The notes under the pieces are model-generated. The model ran no database searches, was not told where the DNA came from, and saw only the letters and a program-made list of their open reading frames with translations. Shown piece by piece: positions 1 to 12,095 of a stretch of DNA of 64,000 nucleotides. A program made the translations under genes and the position numbers. The first letter of the stretch is position 1. Every line of letters starts with the position of its first letter. This DNA is from Albula goreensis (Eukaryota; Chordata; Actinopteri; Albuliformes; Albulidae), in contig CM040761.1 in the NCBI GenBank assembly GCA_022829145.1, forward strand, positions 16,302,245-16,366,244. The letters run 5' to 3'.

Positions 1-75
1 GTAACCCCCCCCCATCTTTGATTTTTATATTCTTAATTTCTTTGACCTTTCTTTAAACAGGTATATCAGCTGTGA

Positions 76-240
76 GCTCGGTTCCCTTCTTTACTTATGA
101 CCTGGGGAATCAAAGCAGGAAGAGACCGAGAGGATTGTGTCGTCAATCAGACTTACACTGTTAATATGGTGAACGGATGTATTGAGACAGTTTTGAGGGA
201 ATTTGACCAGGACACTAGGGTTATCACCTATGTTCACTAA
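76..240 (+). CDS. Possible 3'-terminal coding exon of an unidentified gene entering from the left
   Basis: An open frame of about 54 codons runs to a TAA at 238-240. Its tail reads like ordinary protein, including VNQTYTVNMVNGCIETV and ending RVITYVH. A plausible acceptor lies at 117-118 (CAAAGCAG) with a pyrimidine tract and a branch-like TTATGAC upstream, so the exon may begin at 119. A second acceptor at 59-60 would open another frame that stops at 162-164, so the choice of frame is uncertain. I do not recognise the protein. In human the gpa33 flank holds MAEL and STYXL2, but I could not match this tail to either. Treat it as a candidate only. Confidence 0.3.
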   Translation, partial: ARFPSLLMTWGIKAGRDREDCVVNQTYTVNMVNGCIETVLREFDQDTRVITYVH

Positions 241-1657
241 AAAAAGCCATGGGATCTTAAATAACCATTAGGGCCTGTTTATACGGACATCTGTGAACAC
301 TACAATGTGTTCCCCAAGCCTGGTCCTGGTCAGAATCACTCTGTTTTGTATCAGATAGGACATTTTCTGAGTATAATCCCTTTTAAGCATCATATGACAA
401 TGCTGTATTGTTTTAGTCAGTGTTGAGGACAATTTCATTTTCAATTCAGGCCATTCTATTCTTGGGTTTATTTGGCTTTAACTTTTAGCATGGTTTGACC
501 TTGATTTTAGATTTATGTCCATAAGCTAAGTTCCTTTTTTTCTTCTTTTGATGACTGAGTAAACTCCAAGCTTTGATTCCATACACCAATGGGGCTGTGT
601 CCCAGCACTTTAACTGTGTCCTCCTTTCCTCCATGACCATCTCGTCTTCTCTGTGCCCAGAAGTTTTTGGATGCACCCCTGTTTACTCACCTGTTCATTC
701 CCTTCCCACTTCCCTCCTCCCATTAATTTCTTCATCCACTACCCTGCCACCTGCATGCCAGGTAAGTGCAGCCAAGATAGCAGGACTGTGACTTGCCTGT
801 TGCCTGGAGAGGTATGGCATGCTTTGTGTGTGCGGTGACACCTATCCATGGGGTGAGCAGGAACAGAACCAATAGCATCGCGACACCTGGGAATGAAACA
901 CAATTTTAAGATAAATTCCCCTCTGTCTGTGATGTGATCATTCAGACATGTTAGCCACTGTACCACACTGTGATCATGCCAAACAGAACCAACACAGAAC
1001 TGCCTTCTACAATGAACCAACATGTAAGCAATTTCTGCCCTCTCTCTTAGGTACAAATAAATGTTAGCCAATGCACTCCATTAAAACTGCAGGTTGTGCC
1101 TTGGTTCATAAAATCAAGGACATTACAAATTCATACAGGCATCTTTTGGCAAGAAAGGGAAACAGAGTTCAATCTGTTTCTTTAGTCTTTGCTGTATTAA
1201 CATGTAGGACACTGGATTGGAACAAAGAGCTAAAAGGCTTAAAACAACAGTAAGAAGATTGACTGTGGATTTTCCCTGCTCACAATCAGGACATGACAGA
1301 AGACTTTGGCAGGTTATAGGTAGTATTATCCGGGGAGGCAGAATAAGACACCTTTGGGGCAAACAGAAAGACAGTGAAGTCAAAGCTGCTCAAAGTCAAG
1401 ATTGTCATTGAGAGGCACAGGTAGATTGGGTCATATTGTTTAGGGAAGCAGTGATTCTCAATGAGGGGGAGAGAGAGACAGAGATATATTTTTGGGTGCT
1501 AAAATGTGGAGGGTGAACATTTGAAACATGGTTGCTGGAGGAAAAAAAGGGCAGATGACTCTCGTTGCTCTTTTGAAGTGGATTAGGATTGTAATCCTCT
1601 ATATCAATCTCCACACGTATGCGCACACACACAGACACACAACCCCTCCCACCCCCC

Positions 1658-1659
<2 letters not shown>

Positions 1660-1704
<45 letters not shown>
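1660..1704. repeat. (CA)n microsatellite
   Basis: An almost pure CA run, preceded by C-rich and CA-rich sequence from 1616. It accounts for the Val/Cys-rich and Thr/His-rich open frames that overlap it on both strands. Confidence 0.95.
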
Positions 1705-1705
<1 letters not shown>

Positions 1706-3894
1706 AGGATCCCTGATCCTTTCACAGCTCAGCAGTTCCATCTGTCAGCTTGTGGAGATTAATCCACGGTCACCAACGTGACTCAGTAACCATAAATGGC
1801 CCCTGACCACACGGCTGTGACTGACGGACAGTCCCCCACGAGCCATGGTTTATTGTGAGGAGGAGGGGCAGGGGCTGGGACTGGTGAATCTAACAAATGC
1901 ACACATTTATTCATTACAACAAAGTTATTTTGTTCAGCTTAAAGGCTGTGCCACTGAAAGGAAACTGAGGAAGAAAACTACAAAAAGTTTGATCATATTT
2001 TAAAATCATCAACTTTTTGAAATTAGACTTTCAATTTTTCTCTGTCTTTCTCATTCTCCACCTCAGCTAGCAAGGTGTGGATGTGCTTAGACATTGTGCG
2101 GATGTGCATGCTATGTGATAAGAATTCATCATGTTATTGTTTTTTTATGGGTTAAATGTTTCAAAACAATCACAAATTCTATTTCTTCCAAGGGAGTCAT
2201 GGCAAAGAGGGCCACAGAAATAACAGATTAAATATATCTACATGTATATATCAGATGGTTCTTCATTAAGTTCATTGGATTATAGAGGAAAAGTCTGATC
2301 GGTTTAAATCTATACCCTAAAACACTTTGATGGAATTGCAGTGCTACAGTTAAACACACTGATTGGTTTATCCAACAAACTAATAAAATGAAAACAGCAC
2401 ATGAGCAGTAACCCACTCCCAGCTGTTTTCCACCTGCCAGGAAAGGCATATATGTGTCCAATCACCTGTATGCATTGCTAGTTGTCCAGCTCCTGAATGG
2501 GAAATTTAGTGGAAGAGGAGCTGCCATTTTGTTGTTTTGCCTTTTTTGGTGCCACGACAGGTTTAAATCAACCCTAATTTCACTTCCAGCAAGGTTAACC
2601 TACAAAACAGCTAATCTGAAACCAGATTAGCCAGCAGAACGGCTAACATGCAACATGGCTGCTACGGAGTATGTCAAGATGGTGTCTATTTATACTACTA
2701 CATGCCCCTGGTAACCATACAAATCAGGGACAGGCCAAAGCCAATCCTAAACCAGAGAAATATAAAGGAAATTGAACACTGTCAACAGGGAAAATGAGAA
2801 GGGAAAATAGGGACAAGGAAAACAGGGAGAAAGTAAAAGGGGAGCTGGTCTAAGACAAGGCAAGCGAGAGAGACAAAGGCAATATGGACCATTGTACTGA
2901 CAATGGCCCATATTATATTGTGCTGTGTTTCCAATAACAATTGTGCTGAAAGTCCACTGAAAAATTGTGGCTGTGCTGGTGGTCATTTTGACTAATCACT
3001 GATCTTTTCATGGTACACAAAGTAAAGCCATATGTTTGTAGCACAGTTGTAACTGTGCATTCAGTACCTGGGTTGTTCAGTCCCTGCTGCACGAATAATG
3101 GCTATGGCCAGGAGTTACATCGACATAGCAAAAATTGGTTCAGTCTCACCAAGGAATAATTACCAGCTAATCACATAATCTGCTTAAAATCATCAATCTC
3201 ATTGCTCTTTAGTGGCCTCTCCTGACTAGCCAGGCACCAGCAGGTTTGTGAACTTATGTGTGAACTTATGCTGAACATAAGTATGTTGCACCGGAAATAT
3301 GTGATTGGTGTCACAATGCCAGTGTGGAAAAAGGAAAATTGGAGGAGCAAACCACTGAATTGAAGGAGTCACGTGTGCAGCTGGTTCCTGCCTGTGGGAG
3401 AGGTTTTCTGGGTGGGGCTGATGAAGCAAGAGAACAATCTCTGGATACCTTTCACGTAGACAATTAGTAAAACTGTTAAATTCTGGAATAACGGAGAAGG
3501 TCAAAATTTCCATTGACCTGGTTGAAACCCAGGAACCAGTACGCCCTTCTCAATAACTCGGTTCAAGGAAAAAAACTGGACAATCCAATTTTCCACTGTT
3601 TCATACAAACACATTGTGAAACCAACTAAGCTCATTAAATGGGAACAGCTGTAGCCAGACTTTCTTATAAAGTAGCAGCTCCAGTCACGTCTACCAGGCA
3701 CGTAAGCGTAACATACGTGCTTGGCTCAGTGACTGCTGCCAAACTATGCCCTACACAGAGACCTGAACCTCCAGCTTGTACCGTGTACATGCAGAACACT
3801 GCTTTCAGCCAATGGGGCCAATCCAATTTACTGTAAATACTCTTACGGGGTTACTAGGCAGCTATATGTGGCTGAATGTTTACCATGCACTTAG

Positions 3895-4250
3895 TCACAC
3901 ATTTATTTGCACAATCTCTAACACACATAAACACTCACTCACTCTAATGTATTAAATTATCCACTGACTTAAAACACTCCCACAGAGGCCAGCATTAATA
4001 CACATATTGACTCACAAACTCACTCGGGCTCATAAATGTAGACAGAACAATCAAGCACAAGTTACTTACACATTCACACAGACACAGACACAGACACACA
4101 CATACTTGTTCGCATTTATTAAATTACACAAACACTCACTTAAAACACTCCCAGGGAGTCTGTCATCCATACACATACTCACTCACACACATATGGACAA
4201 ACAATAAAACTCAATTTACTTACTCACACATTCACTAATTCACAAAATCA
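3895..4250. repeat. Degenerate AC-rich tandem duplication, unit roughly 170-200 bp
   Basis: The block ACTTAAAACACTCCCA occurs near 3968 and again near 4138. In both places it is preceded by ATTAAATTA plus CACTCACT-like sequence and followed by CCAGxAxTAATACACATA-like and CTCACA-rich sequence. The two halves therefore look like diverged copies of one AC-rich unit. Confidence 0.6.
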
Positions 4251-4556
4251 CAATCACAGACATATTGGGTCTCATGCATCAATCGTGTGTACACATATAA
4301 GAACAAATCAAGTACTATGTCAGTATTCATCAACATTCTCTTAAGTAGCATTTGTTCACTGGTAAAAATGCAATGTATATCTGCTATGGACCATGCATAG
4401 GCTTGTAGGCACAAGAGGTGTTTGTTTATTATATGTTTTTTTGGAAAGGAATATTACTTATATGAAATAATATAAGCTATTAATTTTTTGGGAATTTAGA
4501 GCTGTAATAATCTAAAAAAGTATACTGAAATGAAATTGAATGGATAAATTGAAATG

Positions 4557-4650
4557 TTCCCTGTGTGAACACTGCATAAATGGTGCAGACATTGCGAAAT
4601 GTTCGGTGCTCCCTGTGTGATCACTGCATAAATGGTGCAGACACTGCTTC
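4557..4650. repeat. Two-copy tandem duplication, about 52 bp apart
   Basis: The segment CACTGCATAAATGGTGCAGA appears twice, at about 4569 and 4622. Each copy is preceded by CCCTGTGTGA and followed by CA(T/C)TGC. No gene overlaps it convincingly. Confidence 0.75.
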
Positions 4651-5235
4651 TGGAACCTCTTGCATTGGGAAGTTTATGTTTGTCATGGGTCAGTGCCATT
4701 CTCTCGTGTTTCTCCATGCTGTGCTTGTGGCTGGCAGTTGCAAGGGGGCTATTCACATTTCCACCTGCCTCTCATGTACGGGCTGGGAGCCACCGGTGCT
4801 GCAGCTATGACATCTTGCCCTACCTGGGGCATCTATTATACTCAATGACAACTGTGAAAACATGTCAGACAAAAATATTTAAAGTACACAAAGAAAGGCT
4901 AAATTTCTGAACCACAATTTCTTTATTTTCATTTATTCTAAATACTTCTGTCAGGAAAAACTGAATTCATGCTTGTCAGTTGGCACAAACACACATGCAC
5001 ACAAACACATGCACACACACTTAATAAGATTAATTAGTTCTGATCCAAAAGCATAATAACTGCATAACAACATTCACATGTGACATCCACAACAATAAAG
5101 GATTAAATCTTGTTCCTGGAAAAGGCACTGAGAGCCTTGGGAATGTGGTGCACGGGACTAAAGGCTTTCTGGGTTCTCAGCTCTCAGGTGACCTAACAGG
5201 TTAAATAAAGGATAAAAAGTGACCTAAAATATTAC

Positions 5236-5348
5236 CTTGATACACATCACATTTTCCCCAACACTGACAATGGTCATGATAAGTATGCTCTTCGGAGCTA
5301 TGCTTTCTGGGACGTACAAGGTCTGGGGAAGTTTGTAATGCAAAATGA
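5236..5348 (-). CDS. Candidate internal exon of an unidentified minus-strand gene
   Basis: On the minus strand a 113-nt stretch is open in one frame (LPQTLYVPESIAPKSILI is part of it). It ends at a good donor, ATCAAG|gtaata, and begins after an AG at 5349-5350. Read as an exon it starts in phase 1 and ends in phase 0. The phase 1 start fits the phase 1 donor of the candidate first exon at 7559-7610. The acceptor has a poor pyrimidine tract and I do not recognise the peptide, so the exon is speculative. Confidence 0.22.
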
Positions 5349-7558
5349 CTACCCCTCAACCCCCCTTTTCGAACATGGCCACTCAAACAAGAAGAAACCA
5401 TTATAATATTTCCCTGCTATTAAAAAGGGAGGCACTCCTAAATTAGTTTTTAGTGTTGCTTATCATCATACATTCTTATGCTATTACACAATTATGATAT
5501 GCACACCACACACACACAATACAGATAGATAATACATATACATACACCAGTCAGTCTGAATGTCCATTTATACACAGGGAATACTGCAGATTTTGTGTAA
5601 CAGATTTAACAGATTCTGTTACATAGGAAGCCTGGTCTGTTCCATGATGTATCACAAAACAATCAGGAGTGGTCAGACATGGTAACCCAGATTTCCAAGG
5701 TACTCAGATGCCACCGTTATCCAGTTCTATGATTTCCCTATAAAATCGATAGGGTGGCAAGAGAGAAGCGTCCTGAAGCTGGCAGTTCTCACAGAAAGGT
5801 CATCTAATTCACTGATAAACTCTGAAGTGTATGATTGGCACAGACCAAAGCATATATACATAATTACCATAATTACCTAATTACAAATTACAATAAACCT
5901 GATCATAATTACATTTTATAATGAACTCAACTCTAATTAGCCTATATTCCATAATGAACCAGACTGTAACACCAGATAACAATCCCAACAAAACTAAATA
6001 ATAAATTTAACCATAAAGAATGGTCCCAAACATAACAGCTTTTTATCATTATGACCACAACAACAAATATGGCTGACAATAATTTAGTACTCAATAAGTG
6101 TAACAGTCATTTTTAGAGTCTTAAAAAACGCTGAATGCTCTACAAGAGCAGAGTAAAGCTACCTGATATGGCACAAAACCATTGTACCCCCAATACACAC
6201 ACTGAGCTCACCCACAACCCACACCTGCAGCTCACCTGCATCATACCTGGACCACACCATGCTCAGGACAAGGAAGCACAGCGAACCACCAGACCTTCAA
6301 GGGCTCCCTTTGGACCGTTAACAAAGTTTCCCTGTAAAAAGAACAACAACAAAAAAATATCACAGTCAATCTATTCAATTTATTTTCCTTTTAATTATCA
6401 CAATGACTGTGAAAGTAACAGTTCATTGATCTGGTATTCATGTATTTGTTCACAATGCACACAAAAATCATGTGAAAACATGTTTAATAATTGAAAAAAA
6501 AAAAAAAAGATCTTTACATGAATACGAATCCATATAAACTATCAAAATAAGTCAAGACTGTTATTTTAACAAAACTATTCTTGCAACAGCATATTTCACA
6601 AAGGACAAACAACTTCCTGTCAAAAAAAAGTGAATTCAGTACAAACTCAAAACTAGGAAAGACTACAAATACAGAATTAATCTGCAACATGTGTCGGAAC
6701 TTTCAGTGGGAGGCAGGCAATACAACCTATGTCTTACAGTCTCCATCAGACATCATTAATGCCATTATGATAATTAATAATAATGTTAGTCACAGGAACA
6801 CACAAAACATGCATCTATATACGTAAGGCGTTTTTATAAGAGTAACAGAAAGCGCGATTCTTGGAACACGAGAAAATTTGTCTTGCGGCAAGGTTTATGG
6901 ATAACCGGATTGAGAACAAAACTTAACAGAAAACTGCACGCTGCTGTTCGATCTTTATCCAACAAAGTTATTAGTTGTCGGAATCGTTTGTGTACATGAC
7001 ATAAATTTGTAAAAACCCATAGCTTAGCAATAGACGACATTAGTCATGAATGCTTTCACTGCTAAATACAATAAGGTAATTGTCTGCGCAGAGCACATAG
7101 TGGATTATAGTAGTTTAATCGTTTGGACGAAATTTCGATTTTTCTACTGTGTCAATGTAAGTATTGTTCCCTTGAAGGCTAGAATTTAAAGGCTGGGGAC
7201 AGTTGCGCGGTTAGTTACATGCTCAACCCTTAAACCGATGAAAACGCCAGACAGGCTAGTGGTCAGTCTTATGTTGTTTGTGATGTTGCTCTGCAAAAGA
7301 TAAACCTGAAACAAATCCTCCATCCTACACTTTAAGGCAATCTGGGTGCTTACATCTCCGGAAACTTTGTGAAATGACTGTCAAGATTTTTAAATTAACA
7401 AAAGTAGATATTAAGTGTGATTAAAGCAGTGCAGTTGAATTACTGACCCACGCTTTGGCTTCCGTACAAATCACACCAACAATAAAAAAAAAACAGCACT
7501 GCATTCTTTACACACATAACCGTACTTCAAGAAGAACATTGTAACTTTCAGACCTCAC
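5349..7558. other. Unassigned stretch, possibly intronic
   Basis: AT-rich sequence without an assignable gene. A minus-strand segment at about 6241-6330 has a good acceptor (TTCTTTTTACAG) and is open for 22 codons before a stop. It could be an exon of the same unidentified gene but does not join in phase with the candidate first exon. A run of 16 A follows near 6494. Confidence 0.5.
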
Positions 7559-7610
7559 CTGATAAATATCTGCTGATGGTTTCCAAGAGTTCGCCAGCGG
7601 TCCGGTTCAT
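7559..7610 (-). CDS. Candidate first coding exon of an unidentified minus-strand gene
   Basis: The minus strand reads ATG followed by MNRTAGELLETISRYLS and then TCAG|gtgagg, a consensus donor in phase 1. The stretch just upstream on the minus strand (7.7-8.0 kb) is the local CpG-containing region, as expected for a promoter. The leader has no signal-peptide character and looks like a short amphipathic helix. I do not recognise the family. No downstream exon could be joined with certainty; the best phase-compatible candidate is 5236-5348. Confidence 0.35.
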
Positions 7611-7739
7611 AAAAACGCCTTTGGTTTTCTTACAAGCACAGACAAAAATGAATAATCCAAGTTACTCCAGGATACTGTCTAGGGAATATTCTTCTCAGAA
7701 CTCCGGTATAGAGTACTAGTTAATGTATGACAAATTCAG

Positions 7740-8000
7740 CGAGCGTGAGTTGCCTCTCTCTGTTCTGTTGGGTTTTATGAATCTACAGATGGCGCAGTTA
7801 TTCTCTTTAACTTGCTAATACGTTGTCGTCCTTTTCAGTGCGTGGGCGGAATACTCCTGTCACTTCAGAGATGAGAGATAGTGTTCGCTGCGCCTGCCCA
7901 GGAGATATATCGGTGTAACGTAAACGCTTAGAGCAAGCGCGCAGGCGCTTTTTGGCGTACAGCACGCGCACGACGACTTCTGCGAGGTCTGAAGTATGGC
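7740..8000. promoter_or_regulatory. CpG-containing putative promoter
   Basis: This stretch holds many CpG dinucleotides (for example GCGCAGGCGC and GCACGCGCACGACGAC) in otherwise AT-rich DNA. It sits directly upstream, on the minus strand, of the candidate first exon at 7559-7610. The promoter role is inferred from composition and position only. Confidence 0.4.
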
Positions 8001-11000
8001 TTGACCCATTTGAGAGAAGAGTGGCGCAAATGTTATGGCTCAAACTGTAACTGTAACCGTCAATATAAGAACAAGTTCGAAAACGATCAATTTTTGTTTA
8101 CATACATGTATAAATATAAATGTTCAAAATTGCATAACGTTTATAGTATAGAAATATACTATTTAAACCTCTGGTCCCCTCCATTTCCATTAACACACCT
8201 TGTTTTGGAGGTCAGGAGTCATCCTGCCACATTTCAAATGCTGTGTGTAGAAATTTTCAATAGATTTCATTTTGCGTGAAAGCTATAGCGAGCTCTGGCA
8301 ACAGGAAAGCAAGCACAGGAGGTCAAGGGGGGCGGTTTCCCACAGCGCTCACTGACTCAGTCAATCACCCCAAAGGACTAGATAGCACTGTGTACACAGG
8401 ACTTCCATACTTATTCAGTAAAACAGTGACACATATGTATATCTGGTTGTGAAGGGGAGATGGCTGATATGGATCCAGAATTTTGTGGAACGGAGGCTGG
8501 AAAGAACACAGACATCAAATAGGACATTGCAAGAGGTGATCTGCACTCTGGCTGTGGTCCATATCACGCAGTAGTCCCTAGGGGGAAGTTCACGCTGCAT
8601 CACATGTCCTGTGTGAAGAAGCATATTTTCCATGATTTAGATTAAGCAAATAGAAGGCATGTCTTTATTAGAGTTATGTCAATACAAATGTATGGACAAA
8701 AATGGTATGCCAACCCCTATATGTATGATAAATAGCTTTGAAATACACCCAAATATGTCTTAAAGTGAAGGTATGGAAATGCCAAGTGTCTGTGTGCTCT
8801 GCTCCAGTCTCTCTGCTCTCAGCATTCACATGAATGCATGCCTTATGAATTTTAATCTGGTTTCAGCCGTGCAGGGTAATTACAGATAAAAGTCACCAGC
8901 GGTCAAATCCACCAAAACAAGGATACAGCAGCTCCTTATCGTTCTGAACAGCAGTGTGTTTTGGTCCCAAAGCACTGAGATAACTGAGGCACACAAACAC
9001 ACACACACATAAAAATCACATATACTCAAGATATAAGGAAGGAATATTTAGATGGCGAAAGCTGAATTGTCACGATTATTTTAAATAAAACAAGGGGCAA
9101 CAGGATGTCGATCTAGAAAAACCTAACAGAGAGAGATAACCACAAACTAGAGCAACCTTAATTTAAATTGATTTAAATTTTAACTAAAAATCCTGCTGTG
9201 ACATCATATGCTTTCAGTCATTTGCAGTCTCATTCAGGGCTTTCACATCTATTACCATGGATCAATAAGCACTGCAGGGCTGCTATCTCTTGTATTTTCT
9301 GTTATCTCAATAAGCACTAAAAAAATCTTTGCATCTTCCCGGTTCTTGTAATCTATATTGTGACTGCACATCCTCACCTGTGTCTCTACACTGTGTCTGG
9401 GCCTGTGTATGTATGTGTTTGCAGTGTGACTGCGCATCTGTGTCTCTACACTGTGACCAGGGATGTTTATGAGTGTTTGCAGTGTGACTGCACATCTGCG
9501 TGTGCCTGCACTGTGACAAGCATCTCTATGTCTTTGCCTCTGCAGTGCTTTTCTGTGTGTGATGGGTCCACAACCTTCAGGGCATCTGAGCAGGGCAGAC
9601 CATGGCACATGGGTATGATCCAGCACTCCATATCCAATCCAGTGCCTAGTGTGCTAAATTTTAGTGAAAGTGTGATGTTTTAAAATGATCAATCAATTCC
9701 ATGAATACTCCTCTGGCAAGAAGAACTGCAACAGTCTGTCCTAGCACTCACAAAACACAGCCCCTCTTTGTTAGTACATTAACTTAGATGTGAAATTAAC
9801 TGTAGGGTATGGTTCAAACTGGAAAACGGTAATCAGAAATTTGCATTGGATGAATGAGAATTTCTGATTACTGAAATCGGCCATAGGCTCTGTTTTATAT
9901 AATGTTTTATATAAGGTCTTATATAACAGCAGAACTGGAACAATTCGTATTGACACCACTCTCCAACAGCAGATATGTCAAAGGGCAAGCAGACACAACA
10001 TCGCTACTTTCAGTGAGCCCATGTCCCAGAAACCCCCCTCCTCCCCCCTCCCCCATAGAGTCTGCTGTCCAAGGCATGATGGGAGGCATTCAGGGTAATC
10101 AGGCTATTGAGCTGAGGTTTGGGCTCTGTAACCTCTCTGTCTCACAACAAACAGATAAACAAGATTAAACATGTGATGGAAAACACAGCACCCACTCTCT
10201 AGTTTATTATAAGTCATTCAGTGAGTGAGAGAGTGAGCATTCTTAGACATAATTTTCAAAGCACATCTAATTCAGTATTAAAAACATGCAAAATCGAGTA
10301 TGTGTAAACAAAACTTTTTAAGCATGCAACTAAAATACCTAAATTCAGTTGTATTCACACGCCTTATTGGTGGCAATAAGATGATGATTTATTCAGGTCA
10401 TTCATTGGTGACAGTTTATTGGAGATAATCCCTGCTGCCATTAATGTGTGTGTGTATCAGGAAGGCCTAGAATGCAGCTGTGGGGAGGAAGTAAAATGAC
10501 TCAAATTATAAGAGCAGTACATTAAACATATAGCATTTGTGTATCACGTAGGTCAGGGCCGCAGCTGTGGGGAGGGGGGCATACAAGCAGCTGTTTGACA
10601 TATGACTGCGCAGCTGCAGGGAGTGCACCGTATCTGTGGGGAGGGATGCCATATGACCATATCCATGCAGTTATCTGAAGCAGATTAAAATGTACATCCA
10701 TTGCTTGATTGTCAGGTTATTTTTCATGATGAGACGATAAAAGCAGAGGTAAATAATGGCTTCAAATACAACTATTCATCTGAAAAGTACAACATCAAAC
10801 ATCAAAGAAAAAATGTGCATTATAGCAAGGGCCATCCTGCTTCACCAGCTGTTCTTGTTGTTTGCTCTCGAGGTAAGAACCCAGCTTTGCACGTTAAAAG
10901 TCAGCTTTTAACGTAAATAGTACTCTCTGTCCTACTGTGCTCTGTACCAAGGCGACACGACCACTAGTTATCCACGTGTGGATAGAAATTTCGGCTCGTT

Positions 11001-11950
11001 ACGCCCTCTATTGGTCATTCAGAATACTATGCCGAATGTGTATCAAGAACAGAAAAGCGAGGCTTCAATGCTTACTTCTGATGAGGAAGATATAATTTCG
11101 ATGGATGGGCTGCAGGTGTAGCTAAGAGATCATCATCGATATGCTAGTTGCAGGTAGTTAATGTTATAAGGTTCATAGTCTGATTCATATCATATATATT
11201 CTTGGAGTGATAAATCTGTAAATCTATAAATAACTGGAAGTTTATATGTTTATATGAATTACAAGTATTAAAATGTGGAGTGTGAACTTGATTGCTCTTA
11301 GGGTTCCACAAATTGATTTTGGCAAACCCCATTCCAACCAGCATATCTGAATAATGGTGTTTATACAGAGTACATTTGTTTGTATGAGAGCCCACGCTTT
11401 ACTTGTCATTCCATATTGCTTGATAACAACTGTAATAACCTTCTAAATGGCAAATATGTGTTGCATTGAAGAGAATTTTAAATTTTGTTTTATGCTGCAC
11501 CCCAGAGAAATCCTCACTTCCTGTTTCCATCGTCACTTAGAGCTGCTCTTATCCTGCAAGTCGCTGGTACCTTGTGTCACACATCACAAGGTGTGTGTCG
11601 CAAAATCACCTCCTCTTCACTCTTGCCTTCCATCTGCATATACTGATACTTCTATGATTAGAGGCCAGGGCAGGTGCTAATTTGCAACCTTCCACTATTT
11701 AATTATTTTGAGCCAAAATCCAAAACGAGACCGTACTACCCTACAACCCATAGGTTACGACTACAAGAGGGTTTGCTTAGTTTCACCTTGTTTGTGGTCT
11801 CCTTTTGGACCGACAGTAAAAACGCAAAGGGCACGTTGAGGCATGCCAGCAGTTGCAAGCGGGAAGGTGGAAAACCAGCAACGGAGACTAGAACGCAGCA
11901 AACATGGAAGGGCAGGTGTAGACTTGACGAGCAGGGAGCGGGGAACTCGA
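8001..11950. other. Intergenic DNA upstream of gpa33
   Basis: No coding exon could be supported. Small repeats occur: a three-copy minisatellite at 9361-9545, and the motif CTGTGGGGAGG three times near 10475, 10565 and 10637. Open frames in the 9.3-9.6 kb repeat are by-products of the repeat on both strands. Confidence 0.6.
9361..9545. repeat. Three-copy minisatellite, unit about 58-66 bp
   Basis: Each copy starts TGACTGC(A/G)CATC, continues with a TGTCTCTACACTGTG-like segment and ends TTGCAGTG or CTGCAGTG. Starts lie at about 9361, 9427 and 9485, and the third copy is the most diverged. Confidence 0.75.
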
Positions 11951-11989
11951 ATGATCTGATTGGCCAATCGCCTATATCTTCCTCTCAGG

Positions 11990-12095
11990 TATAAACCGGT
12001 TTTAAGTGAGAGGAAGTTTCGGTTGGGCACTATAACTAAGTCCTTAACGCCTTCATACTGTGTCCTTCATAGCTAACTACCCAAAAAAAGAGAAA
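11990..12095 (+). promoter_or_regulatory. gpa33: gpa33 core promoter and 5' leader
   Basis: A TATA-like element, TATAAACC, sits at 11991-11998, about 105 bp before the gpa33 start codon. That would put transcription initiation near 12020 and give a leader of about 75 nt. The position matches a short first exon carrying only the signal peptide. Inference from motif and spacing. Confidence 0.45.

Larger units (their letters stand above)
241..5235. other. Mostly unassigned intergenic or intronic DNA
   Basis: AT-rich sequence with no coding region I can support. It contains a CA microsatellite near 1.66-1.70 kb, an AC-rich degenerate duplication at 3.9-4.25 kb and a short tandem duplication near 4.6 kb, all listed separately. 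The longer open frames here lie in CA-rich or otherwise simple sequence, or lack splice context and family resemblance. Confidence 0.6.

Noticed and set aside
1405-1725. Val/Cys-rich 106-aa minus-strand frame
   Set aside because: Spans the CA microsatellite; no other support.
6241-6340. Minus-strand segment with a good acceptor, open for 22 codons (GNFVNGPKGALEGLVV...)
   Set aside because: It does not join in phase with the candidate first exon at 7559-7610 and is not recognised. Kept only as a note.
9252-9683. 107-124 aa frames on both strands
   Set aside because: Produced by the three-copy minisatellite at 9361-9545; no splice context or family likeness.
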